Source of the DNA: JALORV01 sp963712485
Lineage (GTDB): Bacteria; Pseudomonadota; Gammaproteobacteria; Burkholderiales; Burkholderiaceae_F
NCBI GenBank assembly: GCA_963712485.1
Contig: CAVQID010000008.1
Span: 1 to 64,000, forward strand
Reading direction: 5' to 3'
DNA: 64,000 bases
Each line of letters begins with the position of its first letter. Positions within the stretch are counted from its first letter, which is position 1. A program made the position numbers and the translations under genes. This document shows, in pieces, positions 8,101 through 15,423 of this stretch. Under the pieces are notes generated by a model that was not told the origin of the DNA, did no database searches, and saw nothing but the letters and a program-made list of their open reading frames with translations.

Positions 8101-10208
8101 GCGGCCACCTCGCTCACGGATCGGGCAGGCTCGACCGCGCGCAGACGGATGCGCATGCGCGTCCCCTGCTCCGGCGCACTTTCGACTTCGAGACGCCCGC
8201 CCACCCGCTGGACATACTGCTGGCACTCGAACGCGCCAATACCCATGCCCGAGTCCTTGGTCGTCTCGAACGGTCGAAACAGGCGGTCGCGAATGAACTC
8301 GGGAGTCATACCTTTGCCACGATCCTCAACATCAATGAACACGCCATCGCCTTCGCGCCGGACCCGCACCATCACATCGGGCTGCGCCCCCGAGGCATCG
8401 AACGCGTTCTGCACGAGGTGAGAGATCACGCGCTCGAGCAGATCGTCGTGTGCCCAGGCGAGCATGCCCTCGCCCCCTTCGACTTTCAGGCCGCTGCGAC
8501 CCGCGGCGCGAAGGGCCTGCACTCTGCGCACAACCGCGCCGACGTCAACTGCCCGGGCCGGGTCAGTGGCCGACCCCTCTGGACGCAGTTGCAGCGTCAG
8601 CTGGTGCATGCGGCCGACGACGTGCTCGATGGTCCGGAGCATGTCGCGCTGGAAATCCGGATTGTCACGGTGCCGCTCGACGTTCGAAAGCAGGAGCTGC
8701 AGCTGCGCAATCAGGTTTTTCAGATCATGCACGACAAACGTCGACATGCGATGAAACGCGTCAAACTTGCGCGCCTCCAGCAATGCCTCCGTCGCCTGCG
8801 CATATGCCAGGTAGCTGCCCGCCTGACGGCCTGCGGTCTTCAGAAGGTCGAGCACCTCCCAGTCGAGGTCGATCTTCACGCGCGGTTCGGTAAGCACCAC
8901 AAAGCCGACCAACTGATCGGCCGTACGCAGTGGAACGATCAGCCACGCTTCTCGGATGGCGGCAATCGACGTCGGCAGAGACAGGCTTTCGTACTTCGAC
9001 GACTTCGCAATGACATCGCTGATTTCGAGCACCCAGCCGGTGCGTCGGAGGAATGCCGGCAGCGGGTCGGTCTCCGGCAGGCGAGCCGGGTCGGCCGGCA
9101 GCCCTGATCGCACGACCTGGCGGTAGGCGTCCACGTCCCGCAACCAGAGCGCGCCGCCGGGGCTCTCCACCAGGTCCCCCAGTGCCTGCACACAGGCATA
9201 CCAGGGTTCGGCCGCCGTCCCGCTGCCCAGCGTATTCGTGAAGCGCAGCCACTCCTCGCGGTAGTCGTAGCGGTATGTGAAGAAGTTCTTGGCGACCAGC
9301 ACGCGCAGCTTGGCACGAAACGTCGCCGACATGCCAACCGCCACCAGCAGCAACAGCGCAGCGAACACCAGCGCGGACTCCAGCGCCCTGCCCCACGATC
9401 CGCCGACGTAACGCAGCAGCAGACCGGCTCCGGACATCAGCACCAGGTAGGCTCCCGCCGCCAGCAGCGCCGTCGAACCGGTCATCACGCCGCGCGATAT
9501 CGAAAGCTCGAACGACCAGTCGCGGGTCCGTTGCAGCGTGATCAGCATCAGCGGCACCGTGATGGCCTGGGCGATGCCGCGTGCCGACCACAGATCCGGC
9601 TCGAGCACGCGGAACAGCAGCGCGTCTGTGTACAGCACCAGATCGAACGCAAGGACACCCGCAATGCCGAGCAGCAGCGGGCGCACTTGCCACCGAGCCC
9701 CGGCGGACGTGCGTCGATAGCACTGCTCCGCAAGAACCAGCCCGAACACGGCCAATGCGAGCTCCGAAGCGAACCCGAGCTTGTGGGCCGTGACTTCAAG
9801 GTCGGGTACCCCGGGCGGCTTCACCCCGAGCAGAAGTTGCGCGAGGAGCAGCACCAGCCCGATGCTCGCCAGCATCGCCCATCCCCTGCCCGCGCGCTGC
9901 GCCTCCTTTGATTTGTCCCTGACGCCAAGAAAAGCCAGCAGGAACCCGAGGATTGCAGCACTGCGCAGCAGGTCCAGCCCCCATGCGATCCACCATGTAT
10001 TCATGGACGGCAGGACCGCAAACAGAACGGCTGCAGCCGCCGCCGCCGAACTGGCGCCGGCCATCGCCAGCAGCATCGCGGGCTTACCGCCCGGCTGCCA
10101 GTGGGTCATCAGGCGCAGGGCCAGCCAGGCAAACGCGAGTGCAGCGAATCCGTACGACCAGACACCCGGATGGGAATACCAGCTAGCAGTCAAAGGACCC
10201 CGGAGCAA
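8097..10208 (-). CDS. prsK: PEP-CTERM system membrane histidine kinase PrsK
   Basis: 703-residue sensor kinase of the TIGR02916 (PrsK) type. The first about 300 residues contain eight or nine hydrophobic segments. A GAF-like region follows (about 320-470), then the phospho-acceptor box with His494 in STFVVHDLKN, and an ATPase domain with HLVQNAFDAS (N box), DRGKGMT and MGIGAFECQQ (G boxes). The membrane part replaces a classical periplasmic sensor. The start is uncertain: the frame opens with TTG and another TTG lies five codons on, neither with a clear ribosome binding site. It is first in the operon, so its promoter should lie in the 10.2-10.38 kb gap. Confidence 0.94.
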   Translation of the reverse strand: MLRGPLTASWYSHPGVWSYGFAALAFAWLALRLMTHWQPGGKPAMLLAMAGASSAAAAAAVLFAVLPSMNTWWIAWGLDLLRSAAILGFLLAFLGVRDKSKEAQRAGRGWAMLASIGLVLLLAQLLLGVKPPGVPDLEVTAHKLGFASELALAVFGLVLAEQCYRRTSAGARWQVRPLLLGIAGVLAFDLVLYTDALLFRVLEPDLWSARGIAQAITVPLMLITLQRTRDWSFELSISRGVMTGSTALLAAGAYLVLMSGAGLLLRYVGGSWGRALESALVFAALLLLVAVGMSATFRAKLRVLVAKNFFTYRYDYREEWLRFTNTLGSGTAAEPWYACVQALGDLVESPGGALWLRDVDAYRQVVRSGLPADPARLPETDPLPAFLRRTGWVLEISDVIAKSSKYESLSLPTSIAAIREAWLIVPLRTADQLVGFVVLTEPRVKIDLDWEVLDLLKTAGRQAGSYLAYAQATEALLEARKFDAFHRMSTFVVHDLKNLIAQLQLLLSNVERHRDNPDFQRDMLRTIEHVVGRMHQLTLQLRPEGSATDPARAVDVGAVVRRVQALRAAGRSGLKVEGGEGMLAWAHDDLLERVISHLVQNAFDASGAQPDVMVRVRREGDGVFIDVEDRGKGMTPEFIRDRLFRPFETTKDSGMGIGAFECQQYVQRVGGRLEVESAPEQGTRMRIRLRAVEPARSVSEVAA

Positions 10209-10385
10209 GCGTCAAAAGTGCGAATCTAGCAAGGGCCGGGCACCGTCGTTGGGAAGAGAAGACTGCCGTCGAGAATCTCAGGCTATGGAAGGGCTGTCCT
10301 TATCCGTACCTGTGTTGCTGCGCGGCGGGTGTAATGGGCTCGGCCACGCCGCTTCGTGTATCATTCTGGTCTCACAAAAAGTTGC

Positions 10386-10462
10386 CGCGGGGTGGAGCAG
10401 TCTGGCAGCTCGTCGGGCTCATAACCCGAAGGTCGAAGGTTCAAATCCTTCCCCCGCAACCA
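10386..10462 (+). tRNA. Initiator tRNA-fMet (CAT)
   Basis: A 77-nt cloverleaf with encoded CCA. The acceptor begins CGCGGGG and ends CCCCGCA before ACCA, giving the unpaired C1/A72 typical of bacterial initiators. The anticodon stem carries three G:C pairs (GGG/CCC) around CTCATAA, also an initiator hallmark. The T arm is GAAGG-TTCAAAT-CCTTC. It marks the left edge of the accessory island and may be its insertion site. Confidence 0.97.
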
Positions 10463-10489
10463 AACAAATCAGGTAGTTGCATTGCAAAG

Positions 10490-10513
10490 AGCCGCTGACG
10501 AAGCGGCTTTTTT
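10490..10513 (+). terminator. Rho-independent terminator of tRNA-fMet
   Basis: Perfect 7-bp stem AGCCGCT/AGCGGCT with a 5-nt loop, followed at once by six T. It lies 27 nt after the tRNA CCA end. Confidence 0.85.
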
Positions 10514-10518
10514 GCGTT

Positions 10519-10559
10519 GTGGCCCACCGGTGGCCCAAATGTGGCCCATCCGTGGCCCA
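10519..10559 (+). repeat. Four GTGGCCCA direct repeats at exact 11-bp spacing
   Basis: GTGGCCCA starts at 10519, 10530, 10541 and 10552, each one helical turn from the next, with variable 3-bp spacers. A fifth, isolated copy is at 10616. The 11-bp step is not a multiple of three, so this is not a coding repeat. It may be a cooperative protein-binding array such as arm-type integrase sites beside the tRNA. Confidence 0.8.
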
Positions 10560-10593
10560 CGACAGCGCCGCGCATTTCACGATGCAACAAAAA

Positions 10594-10692
10594 TGACCGT
10601 AGGTCTCACTCCGGCGTGGCCCAATCGCGCTGACCTTCGGGCGCTTCGACTTAAGGTCATCCAGCCCCGTCGCCGCGCATGACCTTAGGTCA
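10594..10692. promoter_or_regulatory. Cluster of TGACC-N3-GGTCA palindromes and half-sites
   Basis: TGACCTTAGGTCA at 10680-10692 is a perfect palindrome. TGACCGTAGGTCT at 10594-10606 has one mismatch. Half-sites TGACCTT (10631) and AAGGTCA (10653) lie between. The same perfect core recurs at 20720-20732. These look like operator or recombination-accessory sites; the binding protein is unknown. Confidence 0.5.
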
Positions 10693-10806
10693 CCTTTCAC
10701 TCCATCGGCGTGGGTTGGTCTGAAGTGCGTTGAGGTGGGTTTCCGCTCGCCAGTGATGCGCGAATCCTTCCAACCGCCCAACCCGGAGCCGAACCGCAGT
10801 TGACTT

Positions 10807-10836
10807 GTGGCCCATCTGTGGCCCAAGCGTGGCCCG
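10807..10836 (+). repeat. Second GTGGCCCA array, three copies at 11-bp spacing
   Basis: Copies start at 10807, 10818 and 10829 (the last ends in G instead of A). Motif and helical phasing are the same as in the first array 250 bp upstream. Confidence 0.75.
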
Positions 10837-11151
10837 CGACGGCTGTATCTGCTGGTAGCCGTTTGCGAATGCAGTTGACAGCACCTATCGACGAATCGGC
10901 AGTGGCCCGGTCTCACGCGACTTCACTTGACACCAACGCCGCGTCGCATCGCTTGCCGTGATTCGTCGCGAACAGCACGCCCGTGCGGCGATGAAGTAAT
11001 TGCCGCACTTGAATGCACGACAGCATGTGCATGAGCAGAGGCGAGCCGAGGTAATTGCGGTTGTCGGCGGAGGCACTTGAAGTCGGAGCGTCATTTCGTA
11101 CGGTGAGTTGTTCCCGCGAAGTTGCGGGCCAATCCACCCGAACGAGGCTTC
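10837..11151. other. Non-coding leader of the excisionase-like gene
   Basis: No supported gene. Short open frames on both strands lack start signals and family resemblance. With the repeat arrays just upstream it probably forms the control and attachment region of the island. Confidence 0.4.
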
Positions 11152-11373
11152 ATGTCTTCCGAACTGCTGACCACCGAGGAGCTGTCACTCCGCATCAAGT
11201 ACGACCCCCGCACGATCCGCGAGCGCCTGAAGGACAGCGTGCTGCTGGAAGGTGTGCATTACATCCGCCCCTTCGGTCGCCGCAAGATTCTCTATGTGTG
11301 GGACGCCATTGAGCGCGATATCGGCAACCACGCGTTTATTCATTTCGCCCTGATCGCCGATGCGCTCAGATAG
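11152..11373 (+). CDS. Small excisionase-like DNA-binding protein
   Basis: 73-residue protein starting at an ATG with GAGG five bases upstream. It has a winged-helix/excisionase-like layout: LLTTEELSLRIKYDPRTIRE as the N-terminal helix-turn-helix and YIRPFGRRKILYVWDAIERD as the wing and following helix. This wording is common in small proteins encoded beside tyrosine integrases of proteobacterial islands. Here no integrase gene follows, so it is either orphaned or serves the recombinases at 16-20 kb. DNA binding is supported by the pattern; the excisionase role is inferred. Confidence 0.7.
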   Translation: MSSELLTTEELSLRIKYDPRTIRERLKDSVLLEGVHYIRPFGRRKILYVWDAIERDIGNHAFIHFALIADALR

Positions 11374-11394
11374 TGTTAACAGGCCCTAGTTGAG

Positions 11395-11415
11395 AACTGG
11401 CGCCCGGCGCCAGTT
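11395..11415. repeat. Perfect 21-nt palindrome
   Basis: AACTGGCGCC-C-GGCGCCAGTT, 10-bp arms with one central base, 21 nt after the excisionase-like gene. A short T run (tttt) follows only 7 nt later, so it could be a weak terminator or a dimeric operator. Confidence 0.5.
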
Positions 11416-11614
11416 GCTGCGGTTTTGCATCGCGCCGCATCCCAGGCGGTGCCTCGAGTGCGCGCACCGATAGACAGACCTCGCCGGCCGGCAATCATTT
11501 ACCGCCGCGAAGCTGACGTTCGGATCGACCGAGACCCGACCCGGAGCCGCGGTCAGCGTCTTCAAAAGGCAGACGCTGCCGAGTGCCCGCAGAGCGGCCA
11601 TTGCTCAGCGCATC

Positions 11615-11893
11615 TCAGTCGGTGACCTTTGTCCGAACTCCTCGCGCGCGCCGCGGCCGATCGGCGGCATGGGCGTCAACGTAGGCGTCCAACAGGCGAC
11701 GGATCATCCGCTGATACTGGGTGTCCGCCCTGGCGGCCTCGGACTTGAAGAACTCCACACTCTTCTTGCTCAGCGTGATCGTGATCTTCACATCCTCATC
11801 CCGAAACGCCAACTCTGCCGGCGACGGCAGGAAGTCCCGGATCACCCGAGGCTCCCCGATCGGCTCATTTGTGTATGCGATTTTCCTGCTCAT
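11615..11893 (-). CDS. brnA: BrnA-type antitoxin
   Basis: 92-residue antitoxin partner of the overlapping BrnT. The C-terminal half carries the ribbon-helix-helix signature of BrnA: ITITLSKKSVEFFKSEAARADTQYQRMI, in which the ITITL strand binds DNA. A basic tail follows (RPRRARGVRTK). The start is the ATG opening MSRKIAYTNEPIG; a longer frame is open upstream but lies in brnT. The gene overlaps the end of brnT by 29 bp, the usual toxin-first order. Confidence 0.85.
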   Translation of the reverse strand: MSRKIAYTNEPIGEPRVIRDFLPSPAELAFRDEDVKITITLSKKSVEFFKSEAARADTQYQRMIRRLLDAYVDAHAADRPRRARGVRTKVTD

Positions 11894-12155
11894 AGATCGT
11901 CTTTCCCTTGCGCCAGTAGCCGGCACCGAAGATGCGGATGATTCCCGCCCGATAGGTAAAGCGAACGGTCAAGATGCCTTCGCCAACACTGCCGAAGCAG
12001 AAAAACCGCGGCTCCTTGGTGCTGTGCGCCGTGTCCTCGGCAATCACGCGCCTCGGGTCGGCGAAGGCGTACTGGGCCAACGCGAACGGAATCCCGTGCT
12101 TGGACTGGTTCTCCGCATCCTTTCGCTCGTCCCACTCGAAGCTGGGCTTCGCCAT
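11865..12155 (-). CDS. brnT: BrnT-type ribonuclease toxin
   Basis: 96-residue toxin of the BrnT family, an RNase with a RelE-like fold that cleaves mRNA under stress. Visible family features are FEWDERKDAENQSKHGIPF near the N-terminus, a central VIAEDTAHS and the C-terminal VRFTYR, IIRIFGAGYWRKGK. The ATG start is preceded two codons upstream by an in-frame GTG, less likely. It is transcribed before brnA from a promoter with an overlapping palindrome, so autorepression by BrnA is expected. Confidence 0.88.
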   Translation of the reverse strand: MAKPSFEWDERKDAENQSKHGIPFALAQYAFADPRRVIAEDTAHSTKEPRFFCFGSVGEGILTVRFTYRAGIIRIFGAGYWRKGKTIYEQENRIHK

Positions 12156-12172
12156 TAGCACAGTTTACGCGA

Positions 12173-12200
12173 GATATGGCAGAAACACCATATCATTGTA
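12173..12200 (-). promoter_or_regulatory. brnTA promoter with operator palindrome
   Basis: On the minus strand TACAAT (12195-12200) is a good -10 box. Directly downstream GATATGG (12173-12179) and CCATATC (12188-12194) form a 7-bp inverted repeat with an 8-nt centre, placed to cover the start of transcription. No strong -35 is seen. Autoregulation is inferred from known BrnTA behaviour. Confidence 0.5.
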
Positions 12201-12907
12201 TGGTCACGATCGCAGCACGAATTCCGGGCAAGGGACCGCTACCAGCCCGGTACTAAACACCTGGTGCGGGCTCCTTCTGGTAGGACTGTGAAAACCAGGC
12301 CGCTGATGCAAGCGGACATTGCCTGACACCAGCGTAGCTATCAGTGATTACCGGCGCGGGTGATCAGAACTTCGCGGCGCCTGCAAAAGCGCATTCCCAT
12401 CGTCTTGCCTAATGCCCTGGCCGCTGGCGGCGCAGTCCGCTCATGTGCATGCCGACCAAGTCCACGAGCATCCCCCTGGTGATTCCAAGAAGGCAATTTG
12501 CTGCCCGACCTCGTCAACATAGCACCTACCCTCTTTCCGTCGAAGCTCATCGAACGACAAATCCTTCTTCGCATGAACAGGGATTTTGGTCCTGAAGCGC
12601 ATCACAGAAGAGGTTGAGACCGACCCTTGAATGTGGAGGATTCGCCCGCCTTTTTTTAGAATGCACAGGAAGTAGTGAACACTAGATTGGTGGATGCCTG
12701 TGCTGGGGCTGCAAAGTTCTTCGGCCTCTTGGGTAGGACTGCTTCGAAGACCGTCGACCCGTACTGAATTCGGACCACCGGAAGAGATCGAAAAGGGTCA
12801 TTCTTGTCGAAGCTCTTGGTCGAGCCGAACCAAGCTGTCCTCAGGTCGGAGATTTCCAAGAGATGAGCCGACGAAACAGCGTCGGACCGTTGCTCAGAGA
12901 GTATTAA
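12201..12907. other. Intergenic, no gene recognised
   Basis: About 700 bp with frequent stops in all frames. A 67-codon TTG-initiated frame on the minus strand (12656-12859) has no family resemblance. It probably holds eroded mobile-element DNA. Confidence 0.4.
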
Positions 12908-13177
12908 GTGCGTGCTTTCCCGCTTCTAATGTCCTGCGTCGCGGTGCTGGCGGTGCTCTGGGGCCTAGCGGCCTTCGCGGGGCAAGAGTTCTGGTGGGAG
13001 TACCCGCTCGCGCGGGCATCGCTCGTCGTCGCGCTCTACTGGACGGCGCTCTCCCTCGTCTTAGTCGGTATTGGGGCAGCTGTGTGCCTCATTCTCGCCG
13101 GCCCAGGTCGACGCATCGTCGGCGCCTTCGCGCTAGTGCCCTTTGCTTGGCTCCTGCCGACGTGCTCCCCTGTTTAG
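12908..13177 (+). CDS. Possible small membrane protein
   Basis: 89-residue frame starting with GTG, with GAGAG about eight bases upstream. It is strongly hydrophobic, with three likely membrane segments (about 4-25, 36-62 and 68-85). No family recognised. Its end abuts the IS3 remnant. Could be a remnant or chance frame; kept because of its hydrophobic periodicity. Confidence 0.3.
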   Translation: MRAFPLLMSCVAVLAVLWGLAAFAGQEFWWEYPLARASLVVALYWTALSLVLVGIGAAVCLILAGPGRRIVGAFALVPFAWLLPTCSPV

Positions 13178-13613
13178 TCCGGCATCGATTTGGAGTCCGC
13201 GATTAAAGATGCCTGTGTTTCGGGCTTGGGTTGCATGCTGCCCGCGCTCGCGCGGGCAGCATGCGCTTGCGCAAACTGCTGCGGCGTGAGGTAACTGAGC
13301 GCGCTGTGCGGCCGTTCGGTGTTGTACTCAAGCCGCCAGGATTCGATCGCGGCCTGGGCGTGCGCCAGTGTCAGGAACCAGTGCTCGTTCAGGCACTCGT
13401 CGCGCAGTGATCCATCGAACTTTTCGATGAAGCACATGTCCGTCGGCTTGTCTGGCCGGCTGAAGTCCAGCCGTACCTGATGTGATAAGCCCAAAGGTCG
13501 AGCAGGCGTCCGGTGAACTCGCTGCCTTTGTCAGCACACATGACCTTGGGCCGACCACGCTGCGCCACCAGGCAGTTCAATGCCAGCATCTCGAAGCCAA
13601 GTTCCCGGATCAT
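13174..13613 (-). pseudogene. IS3-family transposase OrfB remnant
   Basis: C-terminal part of an IS3-type DDE integrase in two frames. One frame reads LNCLVAQRGRPKVMCADKGSEF (second catalytic Asp region) up to LWAYH; the other continues VRLDFSRPDKPTD, then SLRDECLNEHWF with the last catalytic Glu, YNTERPHSALSYLTPQQF. The frameshift is near 13490. The N-terminal half of OrfB and all of OrfA are missing, and no terminal inverted repeats were found, so this is dead IS debris. Confidence 0.85.
13233..13264. repeat. 14-bp perfect inverted repeat with CTCG loop
   Basis: GCATGCTGCCCGCG-CTCG-CGCGGGCAGCATGC. It lies inside the C-terminal tail of the IS3 transposase frame, after the conserved domain. 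It resembles a REP-like hairpin or a strong bidirectional stem without a T run. Confidence 0.6.
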
Positions 13614-13674
13614 CGCTGCGACCTCGTCGAATCTCCCTTGATTCTCACGGATAGATTCCCGAAGCGCTGCGAGA

Positions 13675-13908
13675 TCACTCTTCGCGGCTCCCCAAGGTCA
13701 CCGAGAGCGACGGATCGCCGCTAGCCTCCTTCAGCAGTTGCCGCAGTGGCGACACCGTCCGGGGCCACTGCCAGGCCCGGCGTGGGGCGTCCGGCCATCC
13801 AAATAGCAGGTCGGTCCCGCTCGCGCCTTCCGCGCGACGGCGCTCGAGCCATGCCTTCACACCAACGACTGCGCGCGCTTCTCCTAACAGCACCGAACGG
13901 CTTGCTTG
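13675..13908 (-). pseudogene. Truncated tyrosine-recombinase fragment related to the 891-aa recombinase
   Basis: The 78-codon frame opens after a stop and has no good start. Its wording RSVLLGEARAVVGVKAWL, RRRAEGASGTDLLFGWPDAPRR and GDPSLSVTL parallels residues about 460-527 of the large recombinase at 16-19 kb (EVPMTD, IEEGAGPRDLLFGDPHAPRH, GDAEVTLHS). It stops just before the HxxR catalytic motif and next to the IS3 debris. Identity is moderate, so this is a diverged relative and not a recent copy. Confidence 0.6.
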
Positions 13909-14037
13909 TCACGATAGTCTTCTAGCGTTGTGCGAAGAGAAAAATCCAATTCAAGCTTCGCCAAGGACTCTGCCTTCGCTGCCGTAAGAAGCAAACGTCA
14001 GGAAAGGAACGACGGCGCGGTCGCGTCCTCGTGTGGT

Positions 14038-14190
14038 CTATTGGCGCAGCGAAGCCCGATTCTGCGTAGTGCGTGAGTATCGCTGCTTCAGCCAGAAGTA
14101 GCCGGCCGTCACAATGATGCCCAGTCCCACGACACCCCAGAAGCCGGCAAAACCGACGAGAGCGTATTCGCCTAGCGAGAAGTTGCTCAT
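14038..14190 (-). CDS. Possible small membrane protein, 50 residues
   Basis: ATG-initiated frame with one clear membrane helix (about residues 8-32, VGFAGFWGVVGLGIIVTAGYF) and a basic C-terminus (WLKQRYSRTTQNR), the layout of many real small inner-membrane proteins. No clear ribosome binding site. It is divergent from the NYN gene. No family recognised. Confidence 0.35.
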   Translation of the reverse strand: MSNFSLGEYALVGFAGFWGVVGLGIIVTAGYFWLKQRYSRTTQNRASLRQ

Positions 14191-14295
14191 GATGAAAGCT
14201 TGCAAGTCATTCTTGCCAAAGCTACTCGGACAGAGAGACAACCGCAAGCGTTCGCGGCGCGACGTTATATCCTGCGGGCATTCGACCAGAACGCC

Positions 14296-15105
14296 ATGGA
14301 CCCGGGAATGGTCAATCAGAAAAACCAGAAGAGAAGCGACTCGGAAGAGCCGACGGCGCGACTCGCCGTACTGATCGACGCGGACAACGCGCAGGCCGCG
14401 GTGATCGATGGACTGTTCGCCGAAATCGCGCGCTACGGCGAGGCCACCGTCCGCCGGATCTACGGCGACTTCACGACCCAGGCGAGTTCGGCCTGGAAGA
14501 AGGTGCTGCAGCGTCACGCCATCAAGCCGGTGCAGCAGTTCGCCTACACGACGGGGAAGAATGCCACCGACAGCACGCTGATCATCGACGCGATGGACCT
14601 CGTGTACACACGCCGGTTCGACGGTTTCTGCCTGGTCACGAGCGACAGTGACTTCACCGGGCTCGCGGTCCGGCTGCGCGAGGAAGGATTGATGGTGCTC
14701 GGTTTCGGCGAGCAGAAGACGCCGGTGGCGTTCCGCAATGCGTGCCACAAGTTCACGTTCACCGAGGTACTCCGTGCAACCGCCGACGAGGCCGTCACAA
14801 CGCCGCAGCCGGTGACTCCCTCGCCAGCCCCGCCCAGCGCGGCACCACCGCCGCCGCAAGCGCCATTGGAGATCCCGGAGGCCTTCCTGATGCAGGCACT
14901 GGAGCAGTCAGTCGACGATGCGGGCTGGGCCCACCTGGGGACGTTCGGCAGCTATCTCAACAAGCTGCAGCCCGAGTTCGACTCGAGGCTTTACGGCTAC
15001 AAGAAGCTTTCCGATCTCATCAGGGCGAAGACCGACCTCTTCGTCACGGAGGAGCGGCAGTCCCCCGGGTCGGCCCACAAAGTGATGTACCTGCGTACGC
15101 GCTGA
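14296..15105 (+). CDS. NYN-domain RNase-like protein with C-terminal OST-HTH/LOTUS domain
   Basis: About 269 residues. The N-terminal NYN (PIN-like, LabA/DUF88) domain shows the acidic residues of a metal-dependent RNase: LIDADNAQ, DSTLIIDAMDL and TSDSDFTGL. A Pro/Ala-rich linker (about 168-195) leads to a C-terminal OST-HTH/LOTUS-like domain (QALEQSVDDAGWAHLGTFGS, YGYKKLSDLI), an RNA-binding module. The start is ambiguous between two in-frame ATGs 12 nt apart. It is monocistronic and lies between recombinase debris and the recombinase operon. The family occurs both as a housekeeping regulator and in accessory islands; the substrate is unknown. Confidence 0.85.
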   Translation: MDPGMVNQKNQKRSDSEEPTARLAVLIDADNAQAAVIDGLFAEIARYGEATVRRIYGDFTTQASSAWKKVLQRHAIKPVQQFAYTTGKNATDSTLIIDAMDLVYTRRFDGFCLVTSDSDFTGLAVRLREEGLMVLGFGEQKTPVAFRNACHKFTFTEVLRATADEAVTTPQPVTPSPAPPSAAPPPPQAPLEIPEAFLMQALEQSVDDAGWAHLGTFGSYLNKLQPEFDSRLYGYKKLSDLIRAKTDLFVTEERQSPGSAHKVMYLRTR

Positions 15106-15144
15106 GGGCTCACATCCGCCAGGCACCGGGCGGCGGCCGAAGCA

Positions 15145-15423
15145 CTAGCGAACGCGACGAAGCCTCACCGGCATCCGCTTGCCAGTCTCCTTGGCAAGCG
15201 CAGACGCAATCTGCTCAAGAAGCTCGGGTCGCTCAACCTCCAGAACCCGAATCAGCCGGACCACCGCATCAGCGTACCCAGCTCGTGTACGTACGGAAGC
15301 AAGCTCGATACCAAGGCTTCTCGCACTCTCGATCTCACCTGGCGTGAAGCGGACCTTGTCGTCGACGGTCAGCACAGATGTCTTGTCGGATGTTCCGGTC
15401 CCGCGGTTCAGACCACAGGACAC
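15145..15423 (-). CDS. Unknown protein D of the recombinase operon
   Basis: 92-residue frame with a GTG start overlapping the 3' end of the upstream gene by 16 bp, so translational coupling is plausible. Predicted mostly helical, with a central amphipathic stretch (VVRLIRVLEVERPELLEQIASALA) and a basic end (KRMPVRLRRVR). No family recognised. It is the fourth and last gene of the operon that starts at 20424. A basic small protein here could be a directionality factor, but nothing in the sequence proves it. Confidence 0.5.
   Translation of the reverse strand: MSCGLNRGTGTSDKTSVLTVDDKVRFTPGEIESARSLGIELASVRTRAGYADAVVRLIRVLEVERPELLEQIASALAKETGKRMPVRLRRVR

Noticed and set aside
10438..10462. tRNA 3' end as an attL core
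   Set aside because: No second copy of the sequence around TCAAATCCTTCCCCCGCA was found up to 21.4 kb, so a direct-repeat attachment pair is not shown.
10419..10916. 165-codon minus-strand frame ending in GEGFEPSTFGL
   Set aside because: That ending is the well-known antisense translation of a tRNA T-arm; the frame crosses the tRNA and the repeat arrays and has no gene-like features.
14191..14859. Long minus-strand frame upstream of the 50-aa membrane protein
   Set aside because: Antisense to the NYN gene; only the last 50 codons look protein-like.
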